Position numbers and translations under genes: made by a program | Origin: Setaria digitata | Lineage: Eukaryota > Nematoda > Chromadorea > Rhabditida > Setariidae | Assembly: GCA_003640385.1 (NCBI GenBank) | Contig: RCAB01000162.1 | Span: 1-64,000 of the forward strand | Direction of reading: 5' to 3' | Length of the DNA stretch: 64,000 bases | Notes under the pieces: model-generated | What the model was told of the DNA's origin: nothing | Database searches by the model: none | Seen by the model: the letters and a program-made list of their open reading frames with translations, nothing else | Shown: piece after piece, positions 25,041 to 37,700 of the stretch | Position numbering within the stretch: position 1 is the stretch's first letter | How the letters are laid out: the number at the start of each line of letters is the position of its first letter

Positions 25041-25048
25041 GTCTTTCA
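25041..25048 (+). promoter_or_regulatory. exact 8-mer seed match to miR-71 in the Argonaute 3' flank
   Basis: GTCTTTCA is the full complement of nucleotides 1-8 of nematode miR-71 (UGAAAGAC...). It lies 344 nt past the Argonaute stop codon, on the sense strand. In C. elegans, miR-71 represses alg-1 through its 3'UTR. That this site lies within the mature 3'UTR here is inferred. Confidence 0.4.
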
Positions 25049-25696
25049 GTTGATAGGCGTTCACTTCCAACAGATGAACAGATTTAAAGTTTCTGAAATT
25101 CACATTTGAAATTTGATTCGCCAAATAGAATTAATTTGTCTCAGCTTTAAATTTGCCAGAGCACTTCTTCATCGAAGCAGTTTTCTTTGATGGATCATTA
25201 TACAATATTTCCTCTGACTACAGATCACTTTTTCTTGAGGAGGGAGTCATTATTATCCATTATATGCATTCTTCCATTTTTGCTCGCTATATCATGCAGT
25301 CTTTGTTGCTTTGCGCAGTTGCTACCGGCAGGCCTCTTTTTTTTTTTTTTTTTTTTTTTTCTTTTTGGTATACTTAAAATCTTGGGCAAGTAATCAGTAA
25401 CTGTTGTTTTCAAATCTTTTTCTTTTGCTGAAAGCTTTTCAATTCTCCGAAATTATGTAGCAATTACTTAAGAAAATAATGTTTTCCTGATGTATTAAGT
25501 GTTATTATTTAATGTATTTATCTTGCATTGTTATTTGCATGCATTCATATATTGTCTTGAATGTTACTTTTAAGGTGGAGAAGAGGTAAGCGTTGCAGAG
25601 TTTAAAGTGATCGAATGGATAGAACACATCTAATATGATTGGTTTAGATATTATATTCTTGATTTTGAATGAATAGCTTGATAGGAATTTCTGTAA

Positions 25697-25830
25697 GTGA
25701 TACAGATGGGCGCAGCGCGAAACGTGCCGTGACGATATACAAGTTGGTCGACCGTCATCCATTTTAAATGGCGGCCTGGGCCGGGAAAATTGTGTCACGG
25801 GCACATTTCCGTAACTTATTTGTATTACAT
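25697..25830. repeat. imperfect ~130-bp foldback (inverted repeat), GC-richer than surroundings
   Basis: The centre is CCATTTTAAATGG. Moving outwards, both arms carry similar blocks: GTGCCGTGAC on the left pairs with GTCACGGGCAC on the right, and GTGATACAGAT on the left with ATTTGTATTAC on the right. The arms are about 65 nt with mismatches. Sequence composition (CpG, GGCC) differs from the flanks. A MITE-like foldback element or a structured RNA are both possible. Confidence 0.5.
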
Positions 25831-27015
25831 CCATTTGAGAATGAGTTCATGTAAAGGTTATGCCTCAGTTGAAGGAAAGTTTTAGAAGGCTTCATTTCCT
25901 GAGGGAAATTACGTACAGGATTAGAGTAGTTGTTTGTATACGATAGATATGTTGGCTGTGCAGCATGCAAATTGCTTTCATCATTGTGCAGTTCTGGTCC
26001 AGTACATGTCAAAGTGACAAGCAGTTGTCTTTCGTTGTCGCTACTACTGCCATCTCTGTTCCTTCATTTCTTTTACTTATCTTCGGCAATCTGTTATTTC
26101 GTTATTTCGATGACCCTAACAGTTGTAATTTGAGATGTTTGAAATCAGTTTAGGGAATCGGAATCCTTTATCTTGGTCGTTATTGTAGCTGTTTTATTCA
26201 CAGGAACCCCGGTTGTAACCGACTGTCCCGATGCTGCTGTTTTCATTTTTGTCTGAATTTTTGGCTGATCCATCCGTCTTATGTGCCAATGAACACTTTT
26301 ACTGAGCCTCCTCTGCCAATGAATGATTTTCTCTTCTCCGACCTGTTTGGTTAACTCTCAAACCCGGCTTTTCCCTTGCAAATATTCTTCCATTCTTGAT
26401 TTTTCAAAGCTTGTACAGAGCTTTTCATTTGTTGCAATAAATCAGTTTTTATTTGTGCTTTTATATTGATATTTATGACGTTAAATTTTAAATCTACGAC
26501 AAAAGGTAACTCATCAAGAATATAGGATTTTGTAGTTAGGCTACAAAAATAGGTTATCTTATGAAGGAAAATTGGTTCTTTACGATTATTTGCCAAGTTA
26601 TTTGTGTTGTTCCATAGAAGTGTTAGTGACTTGTCTGGCTGAATAATGGTCGAGAGTGTACACATTATAATGAGTGGTGTGCGCACGGCATTCGTTTGTG
26701 GACGGTTGGCTGCTGAAGTAAGCTTGAGATTGCTGCAAAAGTGGTAATTATAATGAAGTAGTAATTATTGTAATTATTTTTTACATTTTGGCTGGGTAGT
26801 TTGGTTGTTTCTGGAGTTTGTTGCGTTGATTTGTTGTTTCTATATTATAAAATAAATTTTTCTCCATGAGAACTGATCGTAGGGCTCGTGTTATAAATAT
26901 TGGAGCATACTGGATACCTTGTAGGAAATACTCAACCATCACTTACTGTTGCAGTAAGTGTTACTGGAAAGTATGATGTAGATTAGACTTTGTCAAACAA
27001 GAACGTCGTTTTCAG

Positions 27016-27068
27016 ACTGGTATCGTTGTGCAGAGGAAGGACTTTTTATTGCGACGAGGTGTTGCCAA
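27016..27068 (+). promoter_or_regulatory. likely trans-splice acceptor and 5'UTR of the MSP-domain gene
   Basis: A T-rich 3' splice site (gttttcag) ends at 27015, 53 nt before the start codon. With no obvious upstream exon, it fits a spliced-leader addition site. Confidence 0.4.
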
Positions 27069-28863
27069 ATGTCGGCATTTGAAACAAAGCCAAGTATGCA
27101 GCAGAAATTTCCTATTTTTCATGATTGTTTGACGACACATGGACGCTATATCCGGAATTTAATACTGGCAAAAGAAAGGCCTAGTAGCATTGAAGTGGGA
27201 GCAAAGCATCCCATGCGTTTTTTTGGCACATATTAATTTACATATGGGTTTTAAATCGGCTTCAGTTGAAAACAGTTTTAATTTGAAGATCCCGAAAAGT
27301 GCCGGATAAAGGATCTTACATTTGTGGTGATATGATGGTACTTTTGATTGCAGTCTTTCCCATTCCAAATTTCCATCCAGAAATCGTCTCTTTATCAACA
27401 AACTCCATACTTTCTCCCTTTTCAGTGAACGCCTTGCCAATTTACATAGCAGTTGAACCGGGACAAGTGACTTTTGAAGATGGTTCCGAAATGAGTAGTA
27501 GTGTCCTGCTGCGTATAATGTTTGTTATTCATATTGCCACATTGATTGAGAAATAAACGACAACTTTTCAGCTAAATTTAAAATTCAAGAAACATGAACC
27601 ATAAAAAGCTGATTCACAGATATAATAATTTTGCCATATAACGAAACATTCTATTGATGAAATAACATCGCTAAAACGATTCAGAAACATCAGTCTGTTA
27701 CGGATAGCTTTTCGAATTCGTAGCAATGCGCCAACGCAATATATTGTCACGCCGGCTGCCGGTTTTTTGGCCGCTAACGAAAGCATAGACGTACGCTGAA
27801 TATAACGAATGGCTTAAGTTTATCTTGTCTATTTAATTTAATATTTCCGGAAAACGTTTTCGACTGTGTTAAGGTACGGGTAACAAATCCGGATATGAGC
27901 AGGTATCATCGAAGACATCGTTTCATGGTTCAAGCTATGAAAGTTAATGAAAGCGATAAAGATCGACGGAAAATTTGGAACAGTCCAAAAGCCGATAATT
28001 TGGACGTAGTTCAATGCATAAGATTGCTCACACTGTAGGTGTATATTTTGAGTTTTGTCTACTTGCTGAGGTATTAATGAATGTGAAGGAATGCGACAGG
28101 TAAATATGATGGATCGAATGAATAGGCCATTTTTAATGCTGTCTTATCTTATATGTAGACGGACGGAAAGGCAACAAGCAAAGACAAAAAGCAAGGGATT
28201 TACACGACAGTTGGCGATTTCACCCGAGATGAAGACGGGTAAAACAGAAGTGACCTCAGTGCAAGGGGAAATTGAAACAAATGAAGAAAGGATGACTAAA
28301 ATTGATCAATTGAATCGACAAATTAGTATTAAATTAGGTGGTTATTTTCTACTTTCCAATCAGAACTTAAATATTGAATGTTGCTAAGAAAAGTTTTTCG
28401 CTGAACATCATGATAATATCATATGCAGTTAAATTAATTATTAGCAATCTAATTAAATTATTTATATGATGTCATGAACTATGTAGAAGAAACCAGAAGG
28501 GAAAGTCAACGTTTGATGCAAGCAGTGAATGAGGTGAAAAAGATAGAGGTAGAGTTGGATAAGACAACGGTACAGTGTAATAATCTTAACAGAGCTATCA
28601 TTTTTGAGGAGGATCAGCAAAATGTTCGCTTTATCATTTATTTCTCTTCACTTCTTCATCCATATCAATTTATATGATAATTCTTTTCAAATTTTTTAAA
28701 ATTTTTCTTTAAATTGTGGTTTCAAATATGCCACATTTACTGATTACTGATTTTGTTTAAGGATAAGAAAGAGCATCATCAGGAAGTCATTAATGTTGAA
28801 ATTTTAGATTATAAAAGAAAAACTAACAAAACTGAATGTAATTTTGGACACATTGAAGGGTGA
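27069..28863 (+). CDS. MSP-domain protein with C-terminal coiled coil
   Basis: Seven exons: 27069-27093, 27426-27519, 27685-27790, 27874-28034, 28159-28337, 28487-28623 and 28762-28863. They give 267 aa with all phases consistent. Residues ~10-117 form an MSP (major sperm protein/VAP-type) immunoglobulin-like domain: IAVEPGQVTFEDGSE, then AFRIRSNAPTQYIVTP, then RHRFMVQAM. The rest (~118-267) is charged and K/E/Q-rich, with helical, coiled-coil-like stretches (for example ETRRESQRLMQAVNEVKK). I see no C-terminal membrane anchor, so it is not a classical VAP. MSP domains in nematodes serve sperm motility filaments, signalling, or FFAT-motif binding. Which role applies here cannot be read from the sequence. 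The exon 2 donor (AT/GTTTGT) was chosen because it restores the domain strand and phase. A poly(A) signal follows at 28928-28933. Confidence 0.85.
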
Positions 28864-30507
28864 AACGACAAAATAGTGCAGCAATTTTAGAGCTGATTTT
28901 TTGCAGTTCGAAAATAATTTGAAAATTAATAAATATCCTTTGATATGTGTATCTCTCGAAGCATCCCAAGGCTTCTGTATTTCACCGTTTTTTTTTATTA
29001 AATTAAAATTAAATAATAAAAAAATATTAACGAAACAAATTGCTTCTTAATTTTTTTTTTTTTTTTTTTTTTTGGATAAACTCCATTTTGAACTGTTTTT
29101 CTAAAGAAATTAAAGTAGTTTAAATTTTTTTTTCCTTTTGCAACAGAATTCATTCGATGATCACTACTAAATATTGATCGTAATGGACTAATGATAAAAA
29201 ATTATAATAACTATGCAGCAACAAGGAATTATCAGTGATATTATCAAAGGGCTGCATATCACTCAATAATGACTGAAGCAGTTCGAGCAGCAGGGATTTT
29301 TTTTCTTTGCAAAGTTTTAGAGTAGTTAAAAGTTGCTAGTTTTTGCTGCAATTAGAAGTTCAATTTATTGTGGCATCTAATTTTCCTGCAGTTATTTGTC
29401 TAATATGAATTTAATTCTTACATATCGCATTTTACAGTACTTTTCCCACTCTATTGCTGATGATAACAAAAAAAAAAAGACTTTTTCCGTAAATTCAAAC
29501 TTCTAATTTTCAGTCTTTCTAGTGATATTATCTTCTTTACAGAGCTTAATATTATTGAAAAATTAATAAGAATACGAATACTGTGCTTTTGAAGGATTTC
29601 CGATATGAAACATTGATCGAGTGTTTAACCATGAAAATTCTTTGAGTTGAAAATTTTTAATGAAAAAATTTTCAATTTCAATTTTAATTGCAGACTCAAC
29701 TCCGTTGAAGAATTTTTCATTATTATTTTTCTATCATCATCATAAGGCAGAATTTCAGCATCGCTTTGCAGTCGGATCATTATGATCTGTTTTTTTTTTT
29801 TTTTTTGGACAGTTAGCCTAAAATGTAGATTATTTAAATTTTATTTCATTATAATGAATGTAAAATTGACATGCTGTTGTCACATTCTACTTCAGCACTT
29901 CGTTCATTATTGCAAGCAGAAGAAAATGAGTGTATCAGTTCATCCTGACCATTGATATTCGCTTACTTCTTCTCCTGCTAGCTATAAAATTTGAAATAAT
30001 TTCCACCTCCACCAAATGAAAAATTACTTATTGTAATGTTCTAAACAAAAACTTTATTGAGGCATATTTATCATTTATGGTTATGTGCTAACGAAAGTTA
30101 ATTTCTAATTTCTCCTTACCAAACTCATATGAGTTCTTCAGTTTTATTCTTATCTATTTTTACTTTTATCAGCTATAAATGTGCGAATAAAGTGGTAACT
30201 TTGGACTGATGTTTGCTTTTCGGTTGTTGAATTGCTATTATTAATTTGAAGATGGCAATTCTTGCAGCACGACCTGACTGAGATTGCAAGATGATGTTGA
30301 AATTTTAGTTGTTGAATTGGACTAATAGTTCTTCATTAGCTGTAGCAAGAATAATTGTTCTTGCTGGAAAGCAACTGGACTGAGCTTTATTCGACATCAG
30401 AAGATTTATTTTGAGTAAAATTTTGCGGGTTTAAATGCTGACCTAGTGTACTAATTAGTCTTAGAATAAGAGTATCCTCAGTTCAGTAACTTTCCAACAA
30501 CAATTAC
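28864..30507. other. intergenic, low-complexity
   Basis: AATAAA at 28928-28933 serves the MSP-domain gene. The rest is AT-rich with long T runs (29051-29073, ~29790-29806). No supported gene on either strand. Confidence 0.6.
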
Positions 30508-33501
30508 ATGCCCAACTGTGGTTCCGGAGCTACTGAACCATTGGCTGAAAAGAAATCTCTATTTATACCGCTAAAACAACAATTGTAATTCTACCCGTTG
30601 ATTTCAGATCAGTTCTTATTTGAACAACTGCTGATGACCCCAGAGAGTGATCATTCATCCTCCTGTTCAAGCTATTTCATTATCAATCTCGACAAGCAGC
30701 CACCGGAACTATTCATTCCAACAAACATCATGCAATCGAATAATTGCTTCGACGATCTTCACGAACATCGATCTCGAGTATTTTAGAATACATTAGCGGT
30801 TAGGAACAATTAAGCATGCATCCGATAGTAGCTGGTGAAAGTCGAAATGATGATTAGCCAGACTACACCTGACAGGTATATTGCAATCTGGCAGTGCAAA
30901 TAGGAAGGACTGAAACTTATTTTTTGGCATTGCCAAATACATCCATGCAATTTATTTTCTTATCACTGCAAAAAAGAAAAAATTTTTTTTTTTCAACAGA
31001 TCAGTTGTATGTATGTGTTCATCGTTTCACCGATCTAGATACTCATTTTGATGCTAATAGATATTTGTTAAACTCTTTTTAACATTCTTAGTAGGATGCA
31101 GATGACAAGACTAACTAGTTTGGAGCAACCTCTTAAAGAATTTAAGGCTTTTAGTAATAACTTTGTAACCATTATTCCTTTGAGTAATAAGTGAAATACT
31201 AATGCAGAAGGTGATTTAGTTTTTTTTTCGTTTTTTGAAAGTGTTTATTACTGCTTAATTAGCCTATAAGTAGATTAAGAATATAATACAATATACCATT
31301 GGATTTGCTCAATTTGAACTAGTTCTAAACTGCCACATTTTGAGATAAAATGATTGGTTATCAATTTAGTGTCTATCCAATCAGTTAGCCATCCGATAAA
31401 TAGAACAGTTTCTGCACAGTAATGAAGAAGTATGGAAATTTATCATTGATTAGATCAATAACAAAAATCAAAATTGAGGGTGTTTTTTTTTCTCTTTTTC
31501 AAATGTTTATGATTTATTTTCCAATAAATAAAGTAAACTATGCCAAATAAATTTAACCCATTCATGAGGCAGAATCCTTCAAACAGGTCATTTTCTCTTC
31601 TATGTATTGCTTCTTATTAATTTCTAGATAAAACTTTGTAAAAAAGATATTATTCTGCGGAGAAATCGTGCATCGAATGCAATCGTTAATAATTTCCAAG
31701 TTTGGTTTAAAAAAATTTTTTTCAATTATCATCTTAAGCACTAAAAAGAAAGTATTCTGCAGATGATATGCAAATGATTCAAAAAGTTACCATCTGAATC
31801 GATGAGGAAACCGAAAAAAAAAAAGGGTCTTGCTTTAAAAATACTTGATATAATTAGAGAAGAGATAATAAAAATTCAAATTATAAGGGAGCCTGGAGAT
31901 TGACTAATTAATGATCAATTTTTGTTCCTTGAACAGTTACACTCAATCAAGATGAACATAGCCTCTTGAAAGTACCAAGGAATTGATGTAATTTGATTAT
32001 CATTTATCACATATGATTTGATTATCATTCAACACTACTCAACAACAAAATATTCTCGAACAGGTCTTTTTTGAAAAGAAAAAAGAGGAAAAAAAAGCCT
32101 GATTAAAAACTTCCTCAGTCCCAATATGTACATATGGGACTACTTTTTGTTTCGTTTGCTTCGTTTGCTACTTAAATGCCGCCACATTTTACCGCAAGTT
32201 AATTTAATGCTGCAAATATGGTTGGCATGGTAATGAGCCGTGCGTTTCATGGATGAAGGTCTGATTCTGGACGATGGAAAAGTTTATTTTTGTGCTTACA
32301 AAATAATCTGAAAACAACTTAGCTTGAAGTGTTAAACTCGATCAGTACAGTGGATTTGGCTCCGATAATATTTTTACTGATTGATTGGTTTGATCAACAT
32401 TTTGAGATTCCCTCAAATTAAGCTGTGGAAATTCTCAATCGAAATGAGAATTTTAGAAGAGACAAGTCGTATACTTTTGATATGCGCTCAATTTCAGTGG
32501 GTTCGGAGTTCATGCATTGGGATAAATTCGAAAAGTGAGAATAAGCTTTCTTAGAATATATTGCTTCTTCGAGATAATTATACCTTATGAATTCTAACTT
32601 AGCATCGATCAAACCTAAAATTATTATTATATTACTGATAAAGTCATTTTGCTTGCATATCATTAGAAATTGATTACTTTGTTCTCAAACACATAGTGTC
32701 ATCTAGAAGGTAGTGCTCAATTATTTGTCTATTTCATCAAAAAAAAAAAGGAATTTATCAAACAATTTCTTCCCAAGCAACTGTTAAAATCTTTTCTTAA
32801 AGAGATTTAAAAAAAAAACAAAAACAAAAATAGGATTTGCAGTACATAAATTCACATCAAACTCCGGCACTTTTCTTGTCCGAAATGATATCTGTACTGT
32901 AGAAATAATTACTTCAAACATTCACTTAATTCCTTTTATGTTTGATTCGCAGGACACTGGATTCCATAATGCACAATTATGCAGAAATCGTCGAGGATTA
33001 TTATGGATATCGGTACTGTCAGGTTTAAATCAAGAATTTGGGGACATTTTCGGATGGATCAGGTCTCCTGAAAGAAGAAATAGCTATCGGAATTTCCATT
33101 CTGTAGACTGGTGTGAGTGTTTCCAAAACAATTAACAGTTTCATCCTTTTCATACCAACTAGCTGGTGTAACTAACTCACTAAATTATATTGGATAAAAA
33201 AAAAAGATAAAAAAATAATATCGCGACATTGACTTGATCTTATAAATGGTGAAACATTCTTAACAGCAAAAAGGAAGTTGTCGGTATAATTGCTGAATCT
33301 CTCTGAAGATGACTCCGTACGAAAGAATCTGTTCTTGGAATTGTACAGATCTTAAGTACATTTTCTTCTGAGGAATTATCACCAAAAGCATACACAAGTC
33401 GGATGCAAGACTTCAATATATATAAGCAAACTTGCCATTTTGCAGTCAGCGAAGCTCAGCAATGTGGTCAGTTGTTAGGAAATCTAAAAACCACTGAGTA
33501 G
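30508..33501 (+). CDS. candidate small gene, 99 aa, unrecognised
   Basis: Proposed exons: 30508-30584, 32953-33022 and 33349-33501. They join in phase (TT/G, then CAG/ATC) to give 99 aa starting MPNCGSGATEPLAEKK and ending GQLLGNLKTTE. The third exon alone encodes 50 residues with protein-like composition. The second encodes TLDSIMHNYAEIVEDYYGYR. Possible trans-splice acceptors end at 30481 and 30486, and an AATAAA lies at 33753-33758. I recognise no family; the tail looks soluble and helical. The 2.37-kb first intron makes the link between exons 1 and 2 uncertain, and an extra exon could exist, including one at 30607-30786 that is open but out of phase with this model. Confidence 0.4.
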
Positions 33502-34708
33502 GGCGTAAAAAGTTCACTTTTGTAATAATGGTTTATAAAGCGCAGAATTTGAACTTTAGTTGTGGTTACATGAAATTTATTCAATATTATTATTGGTTCA
33601 TAGCTATAAAACTCAAAGTCTTATTTGAATCCTAAAATCTTGAAACCTCAGGTGATTTAACATGAACGTCTTTTCATTTGATTTAAAAACGTATAGAGAA
33701 TATATCACATATTCCAAAAACGTCAAGCACCTTACAGTGTACCTCACAAAACAATAAAATCGTTAAAAAAGAAAAAAAAAAGGAAAAAACCTAAACTGAT
33801 CGTAAGCTCAGTGGGTCAAGGGAATGATTTCACAGATGGTGGAATCAAGATATATCAGACAATTAATAAGCAAATATTTAGTCAAAAAGTAAAACTATTT
33901 GATGCATTAAAAATGGAAAATTTACAATCAACGTAATAAAAATATAAATAAACGGATGAAAACAATTTTCGAAATGGAAGCATGAAAATAACTGACATCC
34001 TTTTAATGGGTGAGCAAAAATGCAGTATTCCTATATTATTAGGCCTATATTAATCGTGATGTAATCCAATTCCACTAAAAAAATAGCTGGTATTTTTACC
34101 ATAGAATTGTGGCCTCAAAATTTTTCAGTGAAAAAATAACTACTGAAAGATATCTATCATTTAGTAAAAATTTATAATGCAACATCAGGTTAATTTCCCT
34201 ATTGTATTATACTATTAGCTTTGAACAATTTTGCTTCACATTTCATCAATGGAATTAAGGTCTACAATGAATGACAGAATGGACAACATAAACATAAATA
34301 AGATTTTCAATGCACTATGATATAGTCGTTTCTAAAGCCTAACTCGATCTTCCACTTTTGTTTCGAATGCTTCTGTAAAGTTTAACCAAAACACTTATTT
34401 AATATTGTCTGCTTATTGGTAACCACTAGGACTTCCAGAAGAAATCACAATGGACCAGAAAGAGGAATAATATGTCACTTTCGTCAAAGCCAATACTTAT
34501 TTCTGAAATCGAGATACATATTTGAGATAAACAGCAAATGAGGTGGAGAAAAGAGAAGTCAGTTTTGAAAAAGAGGCAGAAAAACCAAAATTTCCAAATT
34601 CTGGGGGAAACTATTAGCTAAAATCGGTTTTTAACTTAAACAGGTGAAAAGATGCACAACTTGAACATATTATACATATACGAAATTAATCAGTCAACAT
34701 ATTATACT
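33502..34708. other. intergenic between convergent genes
   Basis: 3' flanks of the plus-strand candidate gene and the minus-strand zinc-finger gene. AT-rich, with an AATAAA at 33753-33758 on the plus strand. No coding exon seen. Confidence 0.6.
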
Positions 34709-37700
34709 TCAAACGGCCTCTACCTCCTCATCCATAACATCACACGTTTCTGGAAGTAGAATCTCTGGATCCACAATCTAAAAAGATAATATAATCAGGA
34801 CAAAAAATTTTCAGTCGTTATCAGACTGATAATATTATTTATTAGATGAAAAATTCTATTTTTTATAAGAAGACTGACAGATCCATCAAATTTATTATAA
34901 AATTGAGCAATATTTGGTAATTTGTAAGTAAATATCAGCCCTACATTATCAAGAATCAATAAGTATTTCCCACAACTGCTTAAACTATGGCTGGTTATAC
35001 TAATTATCCTTCTGCCAATGATGCATGACTTCAGTTTAAATATTTGACCCCATTTTCATCATTTAAATCCAAAATATAAAAACAGCATTTCTTATTTTCT
35101 TCCCATTGTGCAATTTCATCAAATGGCAGTCGGTATCATGCCTGTGAGTGTTATTTATCAAATTGAGGAATGGGAACAGAATTACAGAAAAGCTTTACCT
35201 CGAGATCACCATGTTCAATGAGCAAATGAACCCGCTTATGGTAACTTTCATGCTGTTCCATCGCTTTTCGATCAGCGAAAGTCCTCAAGCAAACCTAAAA
35301 TAAGCATGTTACTCTGAGGTGAGTAGTTTTCTGAGTATGATGAAAAGTACTGTTCAAATCCTGTTGTTCCAAAACAAAAATCATAATATGTCAGAATTTG
35401 AAACGAGGCATATATTTTAAATGATTTCAATTATGAAGATGTAATCCTTGCAATAGAAGGAAAATAATGTGAGGAAAAAAAAGAAACCTCACAAAACAAA
35501 GGTCGTTCAGTCCTCGCCATTGGATGCTCAATATCAATATGTTCAACGCATTCTAACCTCGACATAAATACGACTTTACAAATAGGGCAATCGAAACGTT
35601 CAAATGATAATGCACGGGCCTGTTCAAATATTTCGTCCAAAGTGAATGAATTATCCTCAGCTGATTTCAATAATTCTGATAATCTGCGCATCTGCAAATG
35701 AAGTCAGTAAAACAACATTAGAAAAAAAAGCGCATAACTATTATTTCAAATATGAAAATAATCTAACAAATTTTTATTGCGGTATTCGGGTGCTCAGGAT
35801 CCTTCTGAGTGCATTAGAACAAATGGTGAAAAGTAGCAAACCCAAACAACACAGTCTTAAACAACGACAACTTCATCAGCCGACGATTGTGTAAATGGTC
35901 TAACAGTTAATTTTCACAACTATAATTTTACGCTGACGTTAATCAATCACCAGTTTTATCTTAAAACTAGGTGAATAAAATAAATTCCCTTACTTTTCTT
36001 TTCATCCCAATAAAATTTGTCTTTACCCATTTTTTTTTTTTGTCCATCAAAAAAGGAAATAAGAGGAGAAATATCTGTAACCTTTTCAACTATGGGAGCA
36101 CTTGGCAATAGCTCGCCGCGTCGGATTTTTTCAATCCATGGTCGTGCATCTGGACCTAAACCAAGTTTTCGCTTCCGCGGACGACTTGGAGGTGTAAAAA
36201 AGGGTTCACCGGCACTACGCACTATTATGGCATCATCGGGAATATCTGCTGGTGGCCTCCGATTGCTACAATTATATAAATAATTTCGAAGTATAAATAA
36301 TTTCTTCGTAGTCTTTTAAGTATGCTGAAAATTGAATAAAAAAGTCATGAAAAAGGTCTATGTGTGGTCATTAAAACCATCTTTATGGCAAGGAAAATGA
36401 GTTTAATGCAGGCAACAGTATGACATAAATGTCATCAGTCGAAATATATACCTTCAAGCAGATAAAAACTACTGATATTAATTTAAATTACATATCTTGC
36501 CAATTATAATTGTGTCGTCTTTCTTGCCTACATCAAATTCCATTTCCATCATGAAATCTAGAATAACTCTCTAACTGACTTAAAATAATATGAAATGTTA
36601 GTTGCTCACCTTGCAAACGGCTTCCACGCTTCTTCCAGTTCCTCTTTCGTTGAAACATGTGTTTTCAAATGCTTTTTCAAATTACCCTTAAGTCTGCACG
36701 TTTTACCGCAATACGGACATGCATGAGGAGTGAATCCGCTATGCACCGAACGATGTTCAAATAAATTGGATTTAAATCGAAATGCTTTCCCACAGATATC
36801 ACAGCCAAACGGTTTTTGGTCCGTATGTATTACGGCATGTTGTTGTAAGCCTAAAATGAATGAAACCTCAAATTTTAATTCTTTTTTTTTCTCAGATACA
36901 AAAGAATTTTGCAAAACTTTTTCGANATAAATTTCGAACCACTTAACAGCTAGCTATTTAAACAATTATCGCTCACTGATTACTTTTCCATTAAACCAAC
37001 GAAACTTGCACGTTATAAGTATAAGATACTTATTTATAACTTGCAAGTTTCGATTAAATTATTTTTTGAAATATGAATATGGAAGATGAAAATGTGTGCT
37101 AAAATTCGATTCTAATGAAACAGAAAAAAAAGGCAAGGAAAAGAAAAAATTGGAAATGCTTTTGGAATATGAAAAAATTCCAAGAAGTTCAATAATGAGA
37201 GCGGTAAAATGAAATTTTACCAGGCGACAAGAGAAGCATCGACGAAAATGCCTTACCTTTAAAAGAAACAAAAATTTTGTTGCATATATTACATTGATGC
37301 ACAGCTCGTGGTTGTGTATGATGTGGAGCATCATCGTCAGTACCAAACTTGAAAAGGAAAAAAGAAATATTACTGCATTAAAAATTTGTAAAAGCAGCAT
37401 ATTTAAACTTGAAAAGGAAACAAAAACAAATTCTGCATTTCCTATTGCTAGATATATCAAGCCGATAATTAGCAAAAATCGACAAAGTTATAAGAAATTC
37501 CAAATTTCCGTTCCTAGAGATTTTTCTTTTTAAGAAAAAAAAAAAAAAAATTCACTTCCTTGCATTTCGAAAAGATTTGAAAAATATGTAACTCAGGGAG
37601 AGTGTAAATTTATTTGAAATTTCCGATTACGACAAATTATGAAATCAGCACATATATAGGTAACAACAATTCCAGATTTCTGCTGCTCATTAGTTAATTA

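Larger units (their letters stand above)
24698..27015. other. Argonaute 3' flank and intergenic region before the MSP gene
   Basis: No supported exon. I saw no canonical AATAAA in the first kilobase after the Argonaute stop, so the 3'UTR may be long or use a variant signal. Contents are a poly(C) tract at 24926-24937, a miR-71 seed match at 25041-25048, a T run near 25337-25360, and the foldback at 25697-25830. A 28-codon ATG frame at the foldback centre (MAAWAGKIVSRAHF...) is probably fortuitous. Confidence 0.55.

Noticed and set aside
25505..25834. 109-codon minus ORF through the foldback
   Set aside because: The open frame comes from the foldback arms and AT-rich flank; no domain seen.
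31660..31715. Homeodomain-like helix (NNFQVWFK) on the plus strand
   Set aside because: Only eight residues resemble the recognition helix; upstream helices and splice sites are missing, so it is most likely chance.
37059..37475. 138-codon hydrophobic minus ORF
   Set aside because: It overlaps intron 2 and part of exon 2 of the zinc-finger gene in another frame; its hydrophobicity reflects T-rich intron DNA.
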